A stretch of 64,000 bases of DNA from WTAW01 sp964406575 (GTDB taxonomy: Bacteria > Acidobacteriota > Aminicenantia > Aminicenantales > Aminicenantaceae), in assembly GCA_964406575.1 (NCBI GenBank), contig CAYOSH010000009.1, forward strand, positions 57,179-121,178, read 5' to 3'. Below the pieces are notes generated by a model. It saw nothing but the letters and a program-made list of their open reading frames with translations, was not told where the DNA came from and did not search any database. This document shows positions 52,693 to 60,271 of this stretch, one piece after another (positions within the stretch are counted from its first letter, which is position 1; each line of letters opens with the position of its first letter). Made by a program: the position numbers and the translations under genes.

Positions 52693-53055
52693 TTATATTT
52701 TTTCCTGTTTTCCCTGAGATATAGCCCTGATCTGCTCTGAATCAAAAGGCTTCTCGATGATGGCATGTACGGAAATGCCTTCGATTTGGGGCTCGATCTG
52801 TTTTTGAGATTGGGCAGACAGGATGATTATTTGTGTTTCCGGATGAGATGTTTGCAGCTTTTTCAAAATATCGATGAAGTTCTCATCCTCGATTTCAAAC
52901 TCAGTAAAGATCAAATGGTATGGTGATTGCTCTGCTTGACTGTAAGCATCGTTTATGCTGGATGCCACATCGACGTGATGGCCTTCCTGAACGAGTATTT
53001 CTTTTAATGACCATTGGATGAGCTTATCATCATCGATAACGAGCACTCTTAACAT
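52693..53055 (-). CDS. Atypical response regulator, Asp replaced by Glu
   Basis: 120-aa stand-alone receiver. Acidic triad VIDDDKL, switch Ser (IIILSAQSQ) and Lys (IIEKPFDSEQ) are kept, but the phosphoacceptor position reads LIFTEFEIE: Glu52 stands where the NtrC-type protein encoded next to it has Asp (LVVLDVNLP). IDDDKLIQWSL also mirrors IDDEKLIRWSL in that neighbour, so this is a paralogous receiver. Glu can mimic phospho-Asp, so the protein may be constitutively on or regulated by binding. ATG 53055 fits the receiver start; the longer frame runs into the promoter. First gene of the conduit operon. Confidence 0.8.
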   Translation of the reverse strand: MLRVLVIDDDKLIQWSLKEILVQEGHHVDVASSINDAYSQAEQSPYHLIFTEFEIEDENFIDILKKLQTSHPETQIIILSAQSQKQIEPQIEGISVHAIIEKPFDSEQIRAISQGKQEKI

Positions 53056-53084
53056 GGATCTACCTTTATTCTTAGTTATTATAA

Positions 53085-53100
53085 GCAATAGTTGTGCCAA
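53085..53100 (-). promoter_or_regulatory. Sigma54 (-24/-12) promoter of the receiver-conduit operon
   Basis: Minus strand reads TTGGCACAACTATTGCTT: TGGCAC, five bases, TTGC. About 30 bp before the receiver start; controls the receiver, decaheme, porin and outer decaheme genes. Confidence 0.87.
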
Positions 53101-53194
53101 TTTGGATGATATGCAGAAATAACTGTAATCCATTGATAATAAATGGATTACTGTTTAATGCCTGTGGGTGGTGTGGAAAGACATAAAGGAGAAT

Positions 53195-53228
53195 GGGTGA
53201 TATTCACCAAAAGTGGGCGATATCACCC
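53195..53228. promoter_or_regulatory. Paired palindromes, candidate enhancer sites
   Basis: GGTGATATTCACC (53196-53208, preceded by G) and GGGCGATATCACCC (53215-53228), centres about 20 bp apart, about 100 bp upstream of the sigma54 promoter. Same motif, spacing and distance as at 41566-41599. Confidence 0.77.
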
Positions 53229-53340
53229 GCCTGGCTTGTCGCAATTATGGATATCTGAGGAAATAGGATCGGAGGAGATGTTTTCGCTCCTGCATAATGA
53301 AGAAGCTAAATTTTGTGATAGGAACTGGTCAGAAGCGGGA

Positions 53341-54732
53341 TTATTCCGGGAGGTTCAGGTCCTCGGGTCGAATGTTCCATTTTTTAATCTTGTAACGCAT
53401 CGCATCTCGAGTGATACCTAAAATTATTGCGGCGCGTGATTTGTTCCAGTGAGCTTTTCTGAGAGCTCTGATCAAGAGATCTTTTTCTGCATCTGCAAGA
53501 GTGCCTGTCTCTTCGACGCCCTGTTTTTTTAGAGTTGCCTGGAGAAACGAAGGCTTACTGTCCATTCGAATCGGTAAATGCTTTGCCGTAAGGTTTGAGC
53601 CTTTTTCGAAGATCATGGCTCTTTCTATGGCATTTTTAAGTTCTCTGACATTTCCTGGCCAATCATAGTTCCGGAAAAGCTTTTGAGCTTCTTTGTCAAA
53701 TCTTTGAATGTTTTTCCTGAACCGGATGTTGTCTCGATGGATAAAGAACGTGGCGAGAGGAAGGATATCGTCTTTCCTCTCCCTCAGGGGAGGGATATAA
53801 ATGGGGCAGACATTGAGTCTGTAGAATAGATCATGCCGGAACTTTTCTTCTTTAACAGCGGTTTCGAGGTCTTGATTTGTGGCGGCGATCACCCGGATAT
53901 CGACTTCGATGTCTTTGAGTCCGCCGATCCGTTTAAATGTTTGTGTCTCTAGAAATCGCAACAGCTTTGCCTGCAAAGGAATACTCAATGTGCTGATTTC
54001 ATCCAGAAAGAGCGTGCCTTTATGCGCGAGCTCGACTAATCCCTTCTTCTGTTGTTTAGCATCGGTGAAAGCGCCTTTTTCGTAGCCGAACAGCTCGCTC
54101 TCAAGAAGGTTCTCAGGAATAGCCGAACAATTTATGACCTGATAGGAGGCCGTTCTTCTGCGGCTGAGATGGTGAATGGCCTGTGCCAAAAGATCTTTTC
54201 CTGTTCCACTCTCTCCCTGGAGGAGCACTATTGTCGTTTCGCTCTGCGCGACAATATGTGCGACTTCCAAGATTTTCTTCATTGTCTCGGATTCAGCGAC
54301 GATGGAGGACGGGTCGAACCGTTTCTGCTCTTTATCTTTGTAGTAGGCAACTTCTTTTTTAAGCGAAGCGGTCTCCAAAGCATTGTTCACCACACTCTGA
54401 AGTTTGAGATCGTTTATCGGTTTGGTAATGAAATCATAAGCCCCCCGACGCATTGCCGTCACCGCATCATCGATGGACCCATAAGCCGTAATCATTATGA
54501 CAGGGATCTCCGGCCATTGGTTTTTTATCTCTGCCAGGAAATCTGTTCCCATCTTATCAGGGAGGTTGACATCGAGGACCACCAGATCAGGGGATTCTTT
54601 CTCTATCAAGATCCAGCCCTCTTCGCAGGTTTCAGCCTCCGCAGTTTCGTAGTTCCATTCGGATAATTTTTGGATAAGGCTCCACCGGATGAGTTTTTCA
54701 TCGTCGATAATGAGGATCTTTTTTCTATGCAT
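53341..54732 (-). CDS. NtrC-family sigma54-dependent response regulator
   Basis: 463 aa: receiver (residues 4-118, Asp54 in LVVLDVNLPD, Lys in FITKPIND), AAA+ sigma54-activating domain (Walker A GESGTGKD, GAFTDA variant of the GAFTGA loop, Walker B GTLFLDEIS, RLNVCPIYIPPLRER) and a Fis-type helix-turn-helix (LIRALRKAHWNKSRAAIILG; ITRDAMRYKIKK). It is 2 bp from the heme kinase gene, its likely partner. It is the natural candidate to bind the palindromes before the two sigma54 promoters. The Asp in GAFTDA is a common tolerated variant. Confidence 0.92.
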   Translation of the reverse strand: MHRKKILIIDDEKLIRWSLIQKLSEWNYETAEAETCEEGWILIEKESPDLVVLDVNLPDKMGTDFLAEIKNQWPEIPVIMITAYGSIDDAVTAMRRGAYDFITKPINDLKLQSVVNNALETASLKKEVAYYKDKEQKRFDPSSIVAESETMKKILEVAHIVAQSETTIVLLQGESGTGKDLLAQAIHHLSRRRTASYQVINCSAIPENLLESELFGYEKGAFTDAKQQKKGLVELAHKGTLFLDEISTLSIPLQAKLLRFLETQTFKRIGGLKDIEVDIRVIAATNQDLETAVKEEKFRHDLFYRLNVCPIYIPPLRERKDDILPLATFFIHRDNIRFRKNIQRFDKEAQKLFRNYDWPGNVRELKNAIERAMIFEKGSNLTAKHLPIRMDSKPSFLQATLKKQGVEETGTLADAEKDLLIRALRKAHWNKSRAAIILGITRDAMRYKIKKWNIRPEDLNLPE

Positions 54733-54734
54733 GG

Positions 54735-56225
54735 TCAGTCTTTTTGGTGCGTGATGGGGAGCTGGATAACAAAAACAGTCCCTTTCCCGACATCACTCTG
54801 CACATCTATGGAGCCCTTATGTGCATCCACGATCTTTTTACAAATGGAAAGACCCAGGCCTGTCCCTCGTCTCCGTGTGGTGAAAAAGGGATTAAATACT
54901 TGAGAGAGGTGTTCGGCTTTAATTCCTTTTCCATCATCGGAAATCTTGATCTCCATCATCTTGCTGTTTTTCTTGCGAGTTGTGACCACAACCTCGCCTC
55001 TCCGTTCTATCGCGGCAATGCTATTGATCAACAAATTCAGCACGACTTCTTGAATCCTATTTTCATCACAGAAAATTTGAATATCATCATCGAGTTTGTC
55101 GAAACGGAAAAGGATGTCCTTGTCCTGTGTTTGAGATTGAGCAAGCGTCAAAGCTCTTTGGATACATTCGTTCGGGTCGACAAGTTTCAAGTTGATTTCT
55201 CTTGGTCGTGCATAATTCAATAGGTCTTGGGTGATGCCGTAGATCCTATCTGTCTGATGTAGGATCTCCGTAAATATCTCTTTTCTTGGATCGGATGGCT
55301 CCGTCCTTTGACTGATGACCTCTAAAGCACCTTTGATGCCGGCAATAGGATTCTTTATCTCATGAGCGAGCCCCGCCGCTAATTCACCAATGGAAGCCAA
55401 ATGTCCGGCTCGCTCCATTTCCCGATTGTGGAGCTCTTCAATTTCCTGCTTGGCTTGTTTCAGGTTAGCCACCATGACATTAAAACTTTCGGTGAGGTCT
55501 CCGATGTCGTCATTCTTTTTGGGGATGAGTTGAACACTGAGGTTACCTCCCTGGACTTTTTTCATCTGTTCTTTGAGCTGGGAGAGGGGACGGTTGATGA
55601 TTTTTTCAAAAAGACGGAGAGTGATAAAGATCAGTATCGCCAGTGCCAAAACGCTTATAATGATAGCTTTGAATTGCGTTTTGCTGATGAACACAGCTGG
55701 TGGCGTTTCCTCGAGATTCATCTCAAGCAGGGCGATTATTTTCGTATCGGATGAATGGCAGGCATAACATTCCTTCTTGTTTTGGATAATGCGAAAACTT
55801 TGTAGTGTCGAAATAGTGTTAATTTGAGGGATGTTCGTTTGATCCACACCAGCATAGAGCTCATGCACTTTCTGGATTCGACTTTCTGGGATGTAGTTTC
55901 CCACTTCATCGATTTCTGACGACTCTAAAATTTTCCCTTTCAAATCAATGATACGAAGGCTTTTGATCAAGTTTGATTCAGCTATACGTTGTAAAGCTAG
56001 ACCCACATCATTAGGCTTCCCCTCTTGCATACGATGGGTGACAGTGTATTCAACCATCGACCCCACAAGCTCTGCTTTCTCCTGGCTCAATGTATGGATG
56101 ATGTTTTTTTGTGTAGACATATAGAGGTATGTGAGGAGTCCTGCAGCCACTATCCCGATAACAAAAATATGAAGGATGATCTTATGCCTCAGATTCCAAT
56201 CTTTGAGTTTAAAATTTATTTTCAT
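54735..56225 (-). CDS. NtrB-like membrane histidine kinase with one c-type heme motif
   Basis: 496-aa kinase. TM1 about 17-37, extracytoplasmic sensor with KECYACHSS (about residues 152-158), a single CXXCH for covalent heme, TM2 about 184-204, HAMP (NRPLSQLKEQMKKVQGG), HisKA with AGLAHEIKNPIAGIKGAL, and HATPase (QEVVLNLLINSIAAI, SDDGKGIKAEHL, GTGLGLSICKKIVDAHKG). Heme in a sensor facing the periplasm suggests direct sensing of redox state, O2 or NO. Partner of the adjacent NtrC-type regulator. Start is 13 bp downstream of the PAS kinase stop. Confidence 0.88.
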   Translation of the reverse strand: MKINFKLKDWNLRHKIILHIFVIGIVAAGLLTYLYMSTQKNIIHTLSQEKAELVGSMVEYTVTHRMQEGKPNDVGLALQRIAESNLIKSLRIIDLKGKILESSEIDEVGNYIPESRIQKVHELYAGVDQTNIPQINTISTLQSFRIIQNKKECYACHSSDTKIIALLEMNLEETPPAVFISKTQFKAIIISVLALAILIFITLRLFEKIINRPLSQLKEQMKKVQGGNLSVQLIPKKNDDIGDLTESFNVMVANLKQAKQEIEELHNREMERAGHLASIGELAAGLAHEIKNPIAGIKGALEVISQRTEPSDPRKEIFTEILHQTDRIYGITQDLLNYARPREINLKLVDPNECIQRALTLAQSQTQDKDILFRFDKLDDDIQIFCDENRIQEVVLNLLINSIAAIERRGEVVVTTRKKNSKMMEIKISDDGKGIKAEHLSQVFNPFFTTRRRGTGLGLSICKKIVDAHKGSIDVQSDVGKGTVFVIQLPITHQKD

Positions 56226-56238
56226 TGGCTATTTGTGC

Positions 56239-57336
56239 TCAAAATTGCACGATAAATTCCGTCCCCTCACTCCTCCGCAGCTCGATCTCTCCATCGAGCT
56301 GATCGACTAAATCCATAACCAGCTGCAACCCAAGTGTGCTTGTTTTGCGGAAGTCTAGGGTGTCGGGAAATCCAATGCCGTTATCTCTGAAGTGCAGGAT
56401 CTGAGTCCCACATTCCGCTTTCCTGAGGTTTATGATGATCTCCCCCTTCCTGTCATCTGGAAACGCATGTTTCAAAGAGTTGGATAACAATTCATTGATG
56501 ATCAGGGACAGGGTGATAGCTCTGGCCAGGTCCAGAGATGTATTCTGAATCTCGGTTTGAATTTGGATTTTTTTTATCCCGGCAGGGTAGAGAGAGGACA
56601 TAAAGCGCACCAGCTGTTTGATCGGTTCAGCCAGGTCAATTTTTGAGACACTCGGGGTGCGATACATACGCTCTTTAATGAATGTCATGCTTTTTATGCG
56701 ATTCCGGGCATTCTTTATGGACTCAGCTTCTTGTTTCTTCGTAAATGCACTGAACCCCTGCTCCAGTATGCGCAAAAAAATTTCCTGGTCAACCTTTGTA
56801 TGGCGTTTTATCTCTTCGAGCACGATCTCTTTCTCTTGGTATGTGGACATGATGAGATCTTCGGCAAGCTTCCGTTCATGGATATCTCTGACGATGCTTA
56901 AAATCAGTTTCTGCCCTTTGTAATCGATATAGCGCGCACTCACTTCCACAGGCATAGCCGTTCCATCCTTCCTTTGATCTGCCGATTCGAATATCGCTAC
57001 GCCCTCCTCCTTCAATCGGCTCACCCGATCTTTCACTTTTTTAGCGAATTCTGGAGTCACCAAGTCTTTAAGAGACATTTTGAGTAGTTCTTGTTTTGTG
57101 TATCCCAAGCGCTTGTACATCGTCTGATTGACATCAAAGATGCGGCCCTTTGCATCATGGATGATTATGCCATCATTGGCGCTCTCAAAGATCATTCTGT
57201 ATAGATTTTCCGATTCAAGGAGCGCTTCTGTGATGGTCTTGTGCTCTAATTCGATTTTTTCGCTTTTTTTGACCTTTTGGCGCAGTCCCTTCAGTTCTTC
57301 AAGAAGGCGTGCCTTTGTTTGATCGTGGTTTCTCAT
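56239..57336 (-). CDS. Soluble PAS-domain histidine kinase, degenerate phosphoacceptor
   Basis: 365-aa cytoplasmic protein: N-terminal coiled coil, PAS domain (about 40-160: YRMIFESANDGIIIHDAKG, VNQTMYKRLGYTKQELL), then a HisKA_2-like region (EKEIVLEEIKRHTKVDQEIF) and an HATPase domain (IINELLSNSLKHAFP, FRDNGIGFP, TLGLQLVMDLVDQLDG). In HisKA_2 kinases the motif reads EIHHRVKNN; here it is EIKRHTKVD, so the usual His is Lys, with a His two places on. It may not autophosphorylate normally. First gene of the operon PAS kinase, heme kinase, NtrC regulator. Confidence 0.75.
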   Translation of the reverse strand: MRNHDQTKARLLEELKGLRQKVKKSEKIELEHKTITEALLESENLYRMIFESANDGIIIHDAKGRIFDVNQTMYKRLGYTKQELLKMSLKDLVTPEFAKKVKDRVSRLKEEGVAIFESADQRKDGTAMPVEVSARYIDYKGQKLILSIVRDIHERKLAEDLIMSTYQEKEIVLEEIKRHTKVDQEIFLRILEQGFSAFTKKQEAESIKNARNRIKSMTFIKERMYRTPSVSKIDLAEPIKQLVRFMSSLYPAGIKKIQIQTEIQNTSLDLARAITLSLIINELLSNSLKHAFPDDRKGEIIINLRKAECGTQILHFRDNGIGFPDTLDFRKTSTLGLQLVMDLVDQLDGEIELRRSEGTEFIVQF

Positions 57337-57473
57337 TGTGCAGTTTTGGTTTCCTCTAGTCCTTTAGCTCTATTCTCGATATAAAAAATCTATAGACAAG
57401 AAAAAGGATCTCTATCTTTAAAATCGGACACCCTATCTCTCTAAATGAGGCATCAACGAAAGCTCTGATGTAA

Positions 57474-57507
57474 ACAGTATTTCTATATATACAGTATTTC
57501 TATATAT
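57474..57507. repeat. Tandem direct repeat upstream of the PAS kinase
   Basis: Two perfect adjacent copies of ACAGTATTTCTATATAT (57474-57490, 57491-57507). They lie between the PAS kinase and the Rrf2 gene. The reverse complement, TATAGAAATACTGT, resembles the boxes listed in the findings. Possible regulator binding site. Confidence 0.7.
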
Positions 57508-57554
57508 AATTGATATAATTGCTGATTATTGGAAGTGGAAAAACAAAATTTCTG

Positions 57555-57992
57555 TTACTTTTTTTTGCTCTTTTTCTTGTTCTCGTAATCAACAAGATCT
57601 TGGAGAGTTAAGCTCTCAAAATAGTCTTTGAGCATGAAGCTGGCTTCTTTCCAAATTTTGTGTGTTGCGCACTCATCGATACGATTGCAGTAGTCATTGT
57701 CCTCCACGCATTCCACGAGGCACATGGTCCCTTCGAGGGAATTGAGGATATCGCTGAGTTTGATCTGTGAAGGATGGTGAGCCAGGATATATCCACCCCC
57801 GGCGCCGCGTATGCTTTTGACAAGTTTGTTGATCTTGAGAGGGATGATGATCTGTTCCAGGTAGCGAATGGAGATGTTCTCTGCATCCGAGACGTTTTTG
57901 AGTATGACAGAATCGTTTCCGTTATTATAATTATGGGCGAGGTTCAGCATCAAACGTGTGCCGTATCGCCCTTTCGTAGAAAGTCTGATCAT
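57555..57992 (-). CDS. Rrf2-family regulator with potential Fe-S cysteines
   Basis: 145-aa winged-helix regulator. MIRLSTKGRYGTRLMLNLAH and ISIRYLEQIIIPL (recognition region), then GAGGGYILAHHP identify Rrf2. The cysteine-rich segment CLVECVEDNDYC followed by NRIDEC gives C-X6-C-X5-C spacing, close to the C-X5-C-X5-C Fe-S ligands of IscR, so a cluster sensing Fe-S status, O2 or NO is likely. Divergent from the DUF6599 gene. AGAGGAG precedes ATG 57992. Confidence 0.87.
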   Translation of the reverse strand: MIRLSTKGRYGTRLMLNLAHNYNNGNDSVILKNVSDAENISIRYLEQIIIPLKINKLVKSIRGAGGGYILAHHPSQIKLSDILNSLEGTMCLVECVEDNDYCNRIDECATHKIWKEASFMLKDYFESLTLQDLVDYENKKKSKKK

Positions 57993-58070
57993 AGGAATCT
58001 CCTCTTCGTAAGAAATTAGAGATAATTAATCAATATTATCCTACAGAATATACTCTTCTATTTCAACATA

Positions 58071-58090
58071 AATTTATAGAAATTATAGTG
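58071..58090. promoter_or_regulatory. Candidate Rrf2 box in a divergent promoter
   Basis: AATTTATAGAAATTATAGTG between the Rrf2 gene and DUF6599. TTTATAGAAATTAT here differs by one base from TTTATAGGAATTAT at 27661. The plus-strand -10 candidate TACAAT (58114-58119) lies 8 bp before ATG 58128, so the DUF6599 mRNA may be leaderless. Confidence 0.45.
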
Positions 58091-58127
58091 TTTCCTTTGC
58101 CATCTGTTTTTGCTACAATTCTATGAC

Positions 58128-59033
58128 ATGAAAAGAATGATTTGGGGATTGGCTCTTACATTTTTAGCAGGAGGATGGGTTTTGAAAAGTACGCGCTCGA
58201 GTGATCTAGAAATAGACATCAGGACTTTGCTTCCGAATGAAATATCCGGCTGGACAGCCACAGGAGAAGATAAGCTCTACGACCCAGAGACGATTTTCGA
58301 CTACATAGACGGGGCGGGAGAAATTTACCGGGCCTTCAATTTCAAATCACTGCTTGCCAGACAGTTCTCCAAAGAAGGACAGCCGAATATCATTGCTGAT
58401 CTTTTTGATATGGGATCTGCCGCAGATGCCTTCGGCATTTTTACGCACGGCCTCGAGGGTGAAGATGCGGGGATCGGACAGGGAGCCACTTACATGGGAG
58501 GTCTTCTCTCTTTCTGGAAAGATCGTTTTTTTGTATCCCTCTACTCCGAAGATGAGACTGAAGAGGCCAAGGAAGCTCTGTTTTCATTAGCGAAAAAGGT
58601 CGCCTCTGTAATAAAGGATGAGGGTAAAATTCCGGACATCGTTTCCTTTTTCCCCCTGGAAAATCTTGACAAAACAAAAATCCGTTATTTCCACAATTAC
58701 ATCATTCTCAATTATCATTTCTTTGTGGCGGATGAGAATATCCTCTATTTGGATAACGAAACCGATGCGGCCCTTGGCCAATATGAGAAAGAAGGACAGC
58801 GGTCTTACCTCCTTCTTGTTCACTATGGGGGAAAAGACAAAGCAAAAAAAGCGTTCGACAATTTTCGCACAGTCTACATGCCCGATGCAGATGAAAATAA
58901 TATGTTAAAGACCGAAGACGGGAAATGGACAGCAGTGCGTTTAAAGGACAGTTTGTTGCGTGTGATTTTCAATGCGATCTCAGATTCCCAGGCAATGGAA
59001 ATTCTCGATAAAGTTAAAGACTACGGCCAATAA
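58128..59033 (+). CDS. DUF6599-like exported protein
   Basis: 301-aa protein, with an N-terminal hydrophobic segment (MIWGLALTFLAGGWVLK). Segments EISGWTATGEDKLYDPETIF, YIDGAGEIYRAFNFKSL and DLFDMGSAADAFGIFTH match the DUF6599 pattern as I recall it. Function unknown. The next gene, a Tat-exported DUF362 protein, follows by 81 bp and is likely co-transcribed. ATG 58128 is preferred to the upstream frame start at 58110. Confidence 0.6.
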   Translation: MKRMIWGLALTFLAGGWVLKSTRSSDLEIDIRTLLPNEISGWTATGEDKLYDPETIFDYIDGAGEIYRAFNFKSLLARQFSKEGQPNIIADLFDMGSAADAFGIFTHGLEGEDAGIGQGATYMGGLLSFWKDRFFVSLYSEDETEEAKEALFSLAKKVASVIKDEGKIPDIVSFFPLENLDKTKIRYFHNYIILNYHFFVADENILYLDNETDAALGQYEKEGQRSYLLLVHYGGKDKAKKAFDNFRTVYMPDADENNMLKTEDGKWTAVRLKDSLLRVIFNAISDSQAMEILDKVKDYGQ

Positions 59034-59114
59034 TTCAGGTCAGTTATTATAAAAATTTCAGGATATTCTTCAGGTGTCAAAAACCTATCATCACCAGTGG
59101 AGGGAGGACGTCCG

Positions 59115-60035
59115 ATGGTCAAAAAAGTCATCACCCGGCGAGATTTTCTGCATGCTGCAGCCGTATCACCTCTGGCAGGAGCTCTTACTCCATGGCTTAA
59201 GCCGCCGACTGGCCTGAAAGGTGCTGAACAGCCTTTCGGTCAGTTGAGTATCGAAAAAGTAAAGGTTGTGCTCGTCCGAGACGAAAACGCACTTGCCGGT
59301 TTTAAGAAACCAAATGAAGAGGTCGTAAAACAGATGCTGGATGATGCCCTCATAACTTTATATGGAACAAAGGATCCCGTTCAAGCATGGAAAAAGATCG
59401 TTAAGCCAACGGATATCGTGGGAATTAAGTCGAATGTCTGGCGCTACTTGCCTACAACGTCGGAAGTGGAAGGCATTATTAAACAGCGAATCCTTGATGC
59501 AGGAATCCCGGAAGAAAATATCAGCATAGATGATAGGGGGGTCAGGCGCAATCCCATCTTTCAAAATGCCTCAGCCATCATCAATGTCCGGCCGGCCCGC
59601 ACTCACGATTGGTCCGGAATCGGCGGCTGTATCAAAAATCCCATCATGTTTTCAGCCAATCCCCCAGATTATCACCCCGATTCTTGTGCTGACCTCGCAA
59701 CCCTTTGGGAAGACTTCAGTCTCCGGGAAAGAGTCAAACTGAATATCCTCCTCGTGTTGAGTCCCCAGTTCCACTCGACGGGTCCACACAGCTATTCTGA
59801 TAAATATGTTTGGCCGTACAATGGTATTCTAGTCAGTCCTGATCCTGTGGCTGTGGACTCGGTCGGGCTGAGGATCATCGAGGCTAAACGGTTGGAATAC
59901 TTCGGAGAGAACCGACCTTTCCAAACTCCTGCGAAACATATCACTCTTGCTGAAACGCGCCATCACCTGGGGATCGCCGACCCGGAGAAGATCCAGTTGA
60001 TCAGATTAGGCTGGACAAGCAACATCCTGATTTAA
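59115..60035 (+). CDS. Tat-exported DUF362 protein
   Basis: 306-aa protein with a twin-arginine signal (ITRRDFLHAAAVSPLAGAL) and a DUF362 domain (KIVKPTDIVGIKSNVWRYL, INVRPARTHDWSGIGGCIKN, ILVSPDPVAVDSVGLRIIEA). Tat export implies folding, perhaps with a cofactor, before export. No Fe-S ferredoxin domain, which some DUF362 proteins carry, is present. ATG 59115 has GGAGGGAGG seven bases upstream; GTG 59097 would place the start inside that site. Confidence 0.8.
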   Translation: MVKKVITRRDFLHAAAVSPLAGALTPWLKPPTGLKGAEQPFGQLSIEKVKVVLVRDENALAGFKKPNEEVVKQMLDDALITLYGTKDPVQAWKKIVKPTDIVGIKSNVWRYLPTTSEVEGIIKQRILDAGIPEENISIDDRGVRRNPIFQNASAIINVRPARTHDWSGIGGCIKNPIMFSANPPDYHPDSCADLATLWEDFSLRERVKLNILLVLSPQFHSTGPHSYSDKYVWPYNGILVSPDPVAVDSVGLRIIEAKRLEYFGENRPFQTPAKHITLAETRHHLGIADPEKIQLIRLGWTSNILI

Positions 60036-60052
60036 TCCCCTGAATTATTCAT

Positions 60053-60121
60053 AAAAGTTGCTGACAAATTTATAAAACCTTTACTAAAATATAATTCAAT
60101 ATCTTATTGTCAGCAACTTTT
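60053..60121. terminator. Long inverted repeat, possible terminator
   Basis: Perfect 15-bp arms AAAAGTTGCTGACAA (60053-60067) and TTGTCAGCAACTTTT (60107-60121) around a 39-base AT-rich loop. The arm ends in a T-run, so it may terminate the DUF362 transcript; the big loop is unusual. Confidence 0.5.
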
Positions 60122-60142
60122 TCCCTTCGGGCGCCGACCCAA

Positions 60143-60191
60143 CCTAACCCGCTGATCTCGCTACGAAGCCTTCGTTGTAGCCCGGATTAGG
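60143..60191. repeat. Nested imperfect hairpin
   Basis: CTACGAAG (60161) pairs with CTTCGTTGTAG (60170-60180), within outer arms CCTAA (60143) and TTAGG (60187). GC-richer than its surroundings. Function unknown. Confidence 0.35.
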
Positions 60192-60271
60192 ATTGACTCG
60201 CGGCAGATCACTACAGCTTTGTGGGCCATTGCCTCGCTTTTGCAGCGATCTCGACTCGAGAATCATTCAGG

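Noticed and set aside
57474..57507. CRISPR-like or phage-type repeat
   Set aside because: Only two 17-bp units, directly adjacent, with no spacers.
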